NCBI GenBank assembly: GCA_902796695.1
Contig: CADBQE010000216.1
Location: forward strand, 1-16,161
Reading direction: 5' to 3'
Length of the DNA: 16,161 nucleotides
Source: an uncultured Lachnospiraceae bacterium
Lineage (GTDB): Bacteria > Bacillota > Clostridia > Lachnospirales > Lachnospiraceae
In this document: piece after piece, positions 1 to 9,000 of the stretch
Layout of the letters: each line of letters begins with the position of its first letter
Numbering within the stretch: the stretch's first letter is position 1
The notes under the pieces: model-generated
The model's input: only the letters and a program-made list of their open reading frames with translations
Database searches by the model: none
Told to the model about the DNA's origin: nothing
Made by a program: the position numbers and the translations under genes

Positions 1-3000
1 TCATTGCCGGCTTCGTCGAAGACCTTCAGGGTCAGCGGGCAGGTCATTTCCTTGGCAGCGATCTTGCCGTAGATCAGCGTGAACTCATCAGCGGAGGCAT
101 TGTAGCCGTGATCCGCATCGCGAACCAGTTCGAACTCGACGGTTTCAGGGAACTCGCCGGCGAATTCCAGAGTGGCCTTAACGGCTTCTTCCGGAGCCTG
201 GACGCGCAGGCGGATGCCCAGCTTGCCTTCCAGTTCAAGAGACATGCCCTTGACGATCGCAGGTTCGCCCGCAGCACCGCCGATCGGGATGATCTCAGGA
301 TCGTCCTTGACATCGAGGTCTTCGTTGCGTTCCATTGTCGTCGCGGTCAGCTCGGTTTCAATGGTGTCGCCTTCGTAGGAGAAGGTCAGCTGAGCCAGCG
401 TCTCGCCCGCAGGAAGTTCTTCCACCTGGGCGTAGGCGAAGCAGATCACGCCTTCCGCTTCATTGAAGGAGACATAGTCGATTTCGGAGGAGGCGCTCAG
501 GAAGGTCAGCAGTTCAGGATCGTACTGAACGGTGATCAGGCCGTTGGTCACGGCTTCGCTTTCCTTCAGTTCGACCGTCACGGTGCCGTTTGCCGCGGCG
601 CCGGTGCTGCCGGCCGTCTGAGGAGCGATCACAGGACGCTCAATCGCGACATTGCCGCGGATGGCGTTCGTGCCGCCGTTTGCTTCAGCTGCTTCGGGAG
701 CAAGTTTCTCCATCTCAGCGTTTGCAGGAGCGAATTCGGTCTTCGCCGCAGAGCTCATCACAGCCACGCCGCTGCCGACCTGGGCCTTCACGGTCTTGCC
801 GCTTAAGAAGGCAGGCAGTTCGGGAGCTTCGAAGCTCGGGACAACGCGGCGGAAGCCGGACAGGTCAGCCTTGGGAGCAGGCACCGCGAAAGGCTTCGCA
901 GGCGCAGCCTTCAGGGCATCGCCGTCGGAGGTCAGGTTGTCAAGCACCTGGACCAGGTCAACATCCAGATAGAACATATCCGTTACGTTGTAGTGACGGA
1001 TCGCTACGTAGACTTCATCCTCGCCGATGAAACCGGTCAGAGGAGCCGTGTACTGTACCCATTCACCGGTGGAGACCAGTTCGCTGGTCAGCATCGTCAT
1101 CTGGGTGGTATCCGCAGAGGTGCCGGCGTAGATGGCGAAGTGTTCCGCAGCATAGGAAGGATCCTGGCCCTTGACGTATACGGAGATGATCGCGTCATCC
1201 GCCGCATCAGTCAGGTCGATAGCCGGGCTGATAGCCCAGTTGTCAGGCGTCAGGGCGCCTACGTTGTTAACGTAGGAAGCGCTCATCAGCAGGCCTTCGC
1301 CGGAGTAGGCAGGAGAGCCGTCGGAGAAGTTGCTGGCGTTAGCCCACTCCCAACCATAGCTGTCCTCGTCTGCATCCACGAAGTTCCAGTCAGTCGGTTC
1401 GGTTTCGAAATCAGCCGTGAAGAGCGCGTTGCCTTCCACACCGGGTTCGGGTTCAGGCGGCACGACCTCGGTCAGCTGATCCAGGATCTCGACCTGGTCA
1501 ACCAGCAGGATGTACATATCGGTGATGTCGAAGTGACGCAGCGCGATGTACACTTCGCTCTCGCCGACGAAGTCAGCCAGAGATACCTGATACTGCGTGT
1601 AGGTGCCAGTGGATACGAACGTACCCAGCTGCGTCATGGACGCCGTATCAGTGGAGGTGCCGGCATAGATGGCGAAAGGTTCCGCCGCGTAGCTGGTATC
1701 CAGACCCTTCGCGTACAGGGAGACGATCGCGTCGTCAGCCGCTTCGGAGAGGTCGATGGCCGGGCTGATGGTCCAGTTGTCGGGCGTCAGAGCGCCGACG
1801 GTGTTGATGAAGGAAGCGGAAGCATAGCAGCCGGAGCCTTCATACGCCATGGAGTTAAAGTCAGGCGTTCCGGAGAACCAGGAAGCAATGCTCTGGTTCC
1901 AGGTCCAGCCATAGCCGTCGCCGTCAGCATCCACGGTGGTCCAGTCGGTCGGATCTTCTTCGAAGTAGAAGCCCGCAATCACGTTGCCTTCCACTTCGGG
2001 TTCCGGTTCAGGCTCTTCCGTTTCGTCTACGGTTACCAGGCTGTCGAAGGTGCCGATCAGGCCGGAGACGTTCTCAGCGTCCACGGTGCCGATCAGGCCT
2101 ACCAGGTCGTCTTCCGTTTCCGCGTTGAAGTCGATGTACCACAGGTTCTTGGTGCCGTTGTCGGCCACTACGATACCAACTTCGTCATAGTCGACTTCAC
2201 CGGCGCCGTCTACCTTCGCGGTGACGAGCATGGCCATGGAGGCGTCGTTCTGGTCAGCCAGGACGATACCGGTGTTGGCAACCGCCTGAGGGTCGGTACG
2301 ACGGCCGTTCACATAGTCAACAGCCATCTGATACAGCGTGCCGTCAGCGCCCAGGATGTAGTACATGTACACAGCCGTGCCGTCGTCCAGGGTATCGGTG
2401 CCGCCGAAGCAGACGCCGGCCATGTCGGCGATCAGGGAGCTCATGTTCCAGCCGTAGTAGTCAGGCGTTACCAGCCAGCCGATGGAGGTGGTGAACAGCG
2501 CCTTGTGCGTATCGGCAGCGCCGTCAGCATCCGTGAACATCGGGTAGTTCGCGATATCCTGAGCAGGATACTGAGCGTACGTTGCGGTGTCGAAGGAGTA
2601 GGTCGCGGGACCGAATTCGTTGTCGGGATCCAGAGCCACGATCTGGGTGCCCATGCCGGCCATGTAGATGTCGCCGGTGCGGGCGCCGGAGGTTACGTTG
2701 CCGGGAGCGTCAACGCCCTTGTTGGAGACGAAGGCGCCGTCCAGGCTGATGGTGGTGAAGCGGGTGCCCTTCGCATTGGTGACCTGGGCCTGGATGAAGG
2801 CGTCAACGACCTTCATGCCCTTGACCTTCACGGGGACTTCCACACTCAGGTGTTCGCCGGCCTCGTTCACGTCAACGGTGGTCACGGTCAGGGTGGTTTC
2901 GCCTTCCTTGAGGCCGGTCACAACGCCGTCTTCATAGGAAGCGATCGAAGGATCCGCGAACTCCACGGTAAATTCGTTGGTCTCGCCGAGTTTGACCTTC

Positions 3001-6000
3001 ACGTTCAGTTCAGCCGTCGCGCCTTCGTAGACAACGATCTTATCGGGGCTGACCTTCAGGGACAGGTCGGTGGCGGGTTCGTACTGATACAGGCCGACTA
3101 CAGGCCATACGTCCTTATTGAAGTCGCCGACCGCGCCGTTGCGGGTAGGTTCGTTGGCATCAATGGCGTACAGGTTGGCCACTTCGTCGCCGTTGTACAG
3201 GGAGACGTACAGGAATTCGGCTTCCGCGTCGTAGACCATGGAGCCCCAGGTCTCATTCGTGACATCGGCAACGCCGGTCAGGTTCAGGTGAGTAGGGCCG
3301 TAGTCTTCACGAATCAGGTAGCCTTCCTGGTCCAGGAAGAACTTCCACAGTTCGCCGCTTTCCGTCATCATGAAGTACTGAGCGGAATTCGGGTGAGAAT
3401 CGCCGTTCACGTCAGTGTAGTCCAGGCGGCCTACATAGGCGATCAGGGCCATAGGATCGGCGCTGTAATAGGAGCTCAGATTCCAGTAGTTCAGGTTTCC
3501 GGCTTCCGGATCCAGCACTTCGAAGTAAGCGCCGTTGTAGCAGATACCGGCAACACGTCCGGTGATGCCCCAGGCTTCCGGCAGATCGGCAGGCAGGCCG
3601 ACCGCGTCGGACGGGATCCAGTCGGAGACGATGCCGCCCAGCGTGGTCACTTCATAAGTGTCCGCGTCGAAGGCGTACATGGTGTCGTCAGTGGAGCCGT
3701 ATACGGTGTCATCTACCAGAGCGCCCCAGGTCAGCTGGCCGACTTCGCCCAGGCCTTCCCAGTTATTGGTGTCGTTGCTCTTGAAGTGAGACGCCATGCC
3801 CTTGCCGTTCTCATTCCAGATGATGCCGCGGATGTCCGCTTCCGGAGCTTCGGAGACGGTGACGGTCACGTCGGCAGTCAGATGAGGTTCGGCATCGGTG
3901 GTAACGGTAACGATGGTTTCGCCTACGGACACGCCCGTTACGGTACCCTTTTCAGTTACGGTCGCGACCGCGGGATCCGCAGATTCGAAGGTCACATCCG
4001 TGTTGGTCAGGGTCCAAGGGGTCAGGATAGGCAGAACATCGGCCGACTGGCCCTTGAGCAGTTCAAGAGCAGCGGGTTCGACTTCCAGGCCTTCCGCAAT
4101 GTCAGTAGGAGTGATCAGGTGTCCGCCGCCCGGGATGATGAACAGGCCGTTCAGGCAGACGTAGAAGCGTCCGGGGTTGGACTTGCCGGAAGCACCGGCC
4201 TTGGTGCCGCGACCGGTCTCGGTGTTCACCGTAAACAGGTTGTGGTCCGTATCGGTGGACGCGTTCCAGTTGGCAGCCAGGTAAAGGATATCCTCGTTGT
4301 GATCCCAGGCCAGGGCGCCGCCGTAGCTGTAGTTGTACGCGCCGATCAGGCCGATAGGATCCACGGAGATCGCTTCGATTTCGGGTTCGGTAGGTTCCGG
4401 TTCGGGTTCTTCGTTGACAATACCGAAGACCTGAACGGTGTCAGCATACACTCTCCACTGGTCGGTGCAGTTGTAGTGACGGATCGCCACATACACTTCT
4501 GCTTCGCCCGCGAAGGCGGTCAGATCCGCGGTGTACTGCGTCCAGGCGGTGTCGGGCTGGAAGTCAGCCTTGACCTGCGTCATGTTCGCAATATCGGCGG
4601 AGGTGCCGGCGTACAGGGCTACAGTATCCGGGTAGGAGGTGCTGTAGTTCTTCATGTAGACGGACAGGGTCGCCTCGTCGACTCCGGAGAGATCGATCGC
4701 AGGGGAGACCGCCCAGTTGTCAGGCGTGCGGGCGCCGTTCTGGTAGGAAGCAGACTGGATCTGGCCCACGCCGTCATTGGCGGCAGGGGAAGCAGCCGTG
4801 GTGTACTCCCAGTTGTAGCCGTCCGCATCGCTGTCGATAAAGGCCCAGCCGGCTTCGATCGGATCGCTTTCGAAGTCGTAATTGGCGATCACTTCGCCCA
4901 GTTCGGAGACGGGTTCTTCCTCTTCCGGCTCAGGGAGCGTGAAGGAGAACAGTCTGGCCGCGGAAGGACCGCCGTAGTTGGCTACGTAGAAGGTGCCTTC
5001 GTCGTCAATGGCGAGTTTGTTGATCAGGGTGTTGGAGCCGGTCACACCGGTAGGAGTGATCTTGGCGACAGGCTCAAGCTTGCCGGTGATCAGGCCCATC
5101 GTGTAGATGGTGTTGTCCACACCCAGGACATACAGCTTGTTGTTCTTGTAGTTGAAGGCCATGTCATAGACGCTCGCGGTGGTATCGGAATACTTCGCGA
5201 CACGTACGGCCTCGTTCAGCTCGCCGATCTTGGCGGCATAGAACCAGCCGTCATCGGCAGCCATGAAGACGTAGCCGTCCACATATTCGGCAGCCTTGAC
5301 ATTGACGTTCACGGGGCTGAACAGATCCACGCCGCCGAAATCGGAAGCGCTGGCATAGTACAGCTCTTCAGGTTTGAGTTCCAGAGCACGGTTGCCGCTG
5401 CCCACGCTGCCGTTGGCAGAGGTGAAGCCGATGAACTTGCCGCCGTTGGTATCTTCTGCAGCATCGCCGCCCAGTTTTACCTTGAAGGCCACTTCGTTGC
5501 CGGCATAGTCGCCGACCAGCAGGGTCACTTCGCTCGGCAGATTCAGACCTTCGGTTTCCAGAGGCAGTTCAACCATCTGGCCGGGTTCGGTCTGTTCCGG
5601 AACAGCGCCCACGTATTCGACGGTGCCGGCTTTGTTCAGCACGCCGATGTAAGCGATGTAGTTGTTGTCGGAAGCCTGAATCGAGATCGCGCCGGTGATC
5701 AGGTCGCGGAAAGCGCCCTTCACGACAGGAGCGGTATCGTCGATCTTGACCGTGTAGCGGATCGCAGCGCCGTCGCCCACGATGCCGGATTCCAGAACAG
5801 CCGTTAAGCCGTCTTTGTCCAGGCCGCCGGTGGTAGCGACTTCGCCGTTCGCCTTCGCGTTCACGATGCCGTAGTATTCAGGCAGGATGTAGAAGCCGAC
5901 GGTCACGACGTCATCTTCCGCGACGCCGGTGGAGCCCAGCTTCTTGCCGATGTTGTAGTTCTTAGGGGAGGTGTTTCTCCAGGCACCGCCGTTTACATAG

Positions 6001-9000
6001 TAGTAAGCGGAGATGTTCTGGCCCGGCGTAGCCTGCGCGAACAGGACCTTGCCGTCTTCATCCTGCACCGCGAAGCCCAGCGTGCCCGCGTTGCGGATGT
6101 TCAGGTAGTTGGCAGCCTGAATGGTGGTGTCGGAGCTCATGGCCAGACGGTCGGCCGGGAACTTGTCTTCCACTACGTAAGGGTTGCCCATGTAGGTGAC
6201 GTTCTGGGTGCTGTCGCCGTAGCGCAGTGCCAGGTAGTTGGTGCCGCCTACGATGTAAGGCCGCTTGGCCGTGCCGTAAGCTTCATCCACAGCGGAGCTG
6301 CGGTCCAGCATGGACGGATCGGTCCAGGAGCCGCAGAAACCGAAGATCGGGATGGAGTGCGTCACATCCTGCACGCCTTCTTCATCGCCCATAGGCTTTA
6401 CGTAGGTGTAACCTTCTACGAAGAAGCCCTTGGTGAAGTAGTTGTTCAGCAGCAGAGCCTTCCACTGATCATCGATCTTGATGTTGACCTTGATCTCGGT
6501 CGGCTCGGTGATCTCGATGGCGGGAGTCGCAGCGGATTCCAGGATGTAGCGGGCATCCAGCGTGGAGATGGAGCCGTCGTCGTCCACATCGGCTGCCGCG
6601 TCGTCGAATTCAGCGCCTTCTTCCAGCGCGCCGGTCAGGTAGTCCAGGATCGCCTGGGCATCCAGTTCGTCCGTCGTGCCGTCTTTGTTGACGTCGGCTT
6701 CGACTAACAGAGCGTTTTCGATCGTTTCGCCGTTGATCTCATAAGTGACCTCGGCGCCGATCAGCATGGTGGCAGTATCCTGCAGCATGCCGTAGCCGCC
6801 GTTGCCGGCGACGCCCTGCGTGAAGATATCGGTGCTCAGCGCGAATTCCTTCTTCTCGCCCAGAGGGTACAGGGTGAAGGAGTAGCTGTATTCACCGGTG
6901 TGTTCCGGATCGTCGCCCAGTTCGGCTTTGACTTTGCCGTCCTTGGCGGTGTCGGGGAACATGGTGGCGTCTTCATTCATCAGAATGTAAGACTGTGCAG
7001 CGGTGGCATCCGCGACGTTGCCCAGACCGGAACCTACGCGGAACACGGGCCAGTATTCGCCGTCGGCATCAAATACGGGGTGAGCCGTGGACATCAGCAG
7101 GGAGTTGATCAGCTGACGGGCGCTCAGGCCGGTCTTCTCGCACAGATCGTTTTCACGGATGTACTGGCCCATCACAGCCGCCATACCGGCGGTCTGAGGG
7201 GAGGCCATGGAAGTACCGGACATGACTTCGTACTGGTCATGCAGCTGAGTCGGGCTGCTATCGCCCGCGTTGGCGCCCCATACGGAGTAGATGGATCCGC
7301 CGGGGGTCAGGATTTCGGGCTTTAATACCAGCGTCTGAGGCGTGCCGTAGGAGGAGAAGCTGGATACGGTAACCACATCCGTCTTTTCCGGAACCTGGAT
7401 CTCCAGGTCAGCGCCTACGCTCATGGTGCCGGTATAGTACTCTTTGCCGTCTTCCGTGGTGACCTTTTCGGAGGCTGCCTTGATGGCATCGCCGTCCGCT
7501 TTCAGGATGGACACGGCGGGAGCGGTGTAGTTGTAACCGGTCAGGTTCATGTTGATGACGCCGTCCGTGTTGTTGATGATCACAACCGCAACAGCGCCCT
7601 GAGCCACAGCGGCGTTGGCCTTCGCGAAGAAGGAGGAAGTGCCGCGGTAGCACAGCGCTACCTTGCCGGATACGACTTCGGAGCCGAGGGCGAAGAAATC
7701 ATCGCCCGCCTGGCCTACGTGGTTGTTGTCATCCACGCCCGGGCCGTCCAGCAGGACGTATTCGTATTCCTGGCCCGCGATCGTGGCGATGGGTTCATTG
7801 CCGTAGCCGGAGGTCTGGGAATAGAACACATGTCTGTCACCGAAGATGAGCGGCATACCGGTCTGGCCGGCATTGTCCACGGAAGCGGTGGTCAGGGAGT
7901 TGGTAAAGCTGCCCGGGCTGCCGCCGGTGTGGTAGTTCACATCGTCGATGTACAGATAAGGATACGGCATCTGGGTGTTGTAAGGCGTGTCGTACCACAT
8001 GCCGCTGTTGCCGGCGGAGAAGGCCACGACCGTGCCGTTTTCAACCAGACTGTTCAGAATGGACTCATACTGACCGGAGAAGCTGAAGCCGGGGTTGGCG
8101 GAACCTAAGGACAGGTTTGCGGAATCGCAGCCCAGGACCACAGCGTCCTCGATAGCGGACATATAGTCGGAGTCATAAGCGCCGCCGCCGGTACCGAAGA
8201 CCTTCATGGTCACGATCTGGGCATCGGGCGCAACACCCTGCGTGCCGACCTCCTTCAGAGCTTCCTTGAACTCGTCGCCCACTTTCACGAAACGGTTGCC
8301 GGCGGCAATACCGGTAACGTGGGAGCCGTGTTCGCCCTGAGAGTCATTCAGGTGAATGATGTCGGTCACGTTCTTGTCAATGTAGTTGTAGCCGAAGCCG
8401 ACCTTGGTATTTCTGTAGGCGGCAGCGCCGGAGCCGATATTGGCGTTCAGCTGATCCTTCACTGCGTCGATCTTTTCGGGAGTCAGCAGATCCAGAGAGG
8501 CTACATATTCTTCATAGGAAAGACCTTTGGCTTCAGCATTCTGCTGCAGCGCATATTCCAGTCCCTCGGCGGAGAAGGACAGGTGGTCAATATCCACACC
8601 GGTATCGATGATGGCAACTTTGCTGCCGGCACCGGTGTAGCCGTTGGCCCAGGTAATGTTGGAGCCGATCATATAAGAGGCGGAACCGTTCTGAGGTTCG
8701 TCGGCTTTCACATCCTCCTGCGGCTCATAGAGGTTCTCCAGGAACACATCCTTGATGCCGTCAATGGCTTTGATGTCATTGATCTGACCGTAGCGTACGT
8801 TCGCGGAAATGATGTTGGCTGCCAGCGTCAGGTTCCACTGAACATCCAGCTTGCCGCCGATCACGCTCTCGATCTTGGCAGTCATGGCATCCTGATCTGC
8901 GCGAAGCCCTTCACGGTAGGCCTTGGCAGCGGGATTCTCGGCGATCCCCTTCACGCTGAAGCCGGCATCCAGGGTGGACGCCTTGTCCAGAACGATGGAG

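Noticed and set aside
108..806. Plus-strand frame of 232 codons, and similar ones at 6357-6707, 6900-7325, 7719-8108 and 8319-9227
   Set aside because: All are in the same antisense register to the protease, without ribosome sites or recognisable domains.
993..5807. 1604-codon plus-strand reading frame as a gene
   Set aside because: It lies codon-on-codon antisense to the protease. Its product is a low-complexity Val/Gly/Asp/His-rich mixture with no motif, while the minus strand shows a coherent multidomain enzyme.
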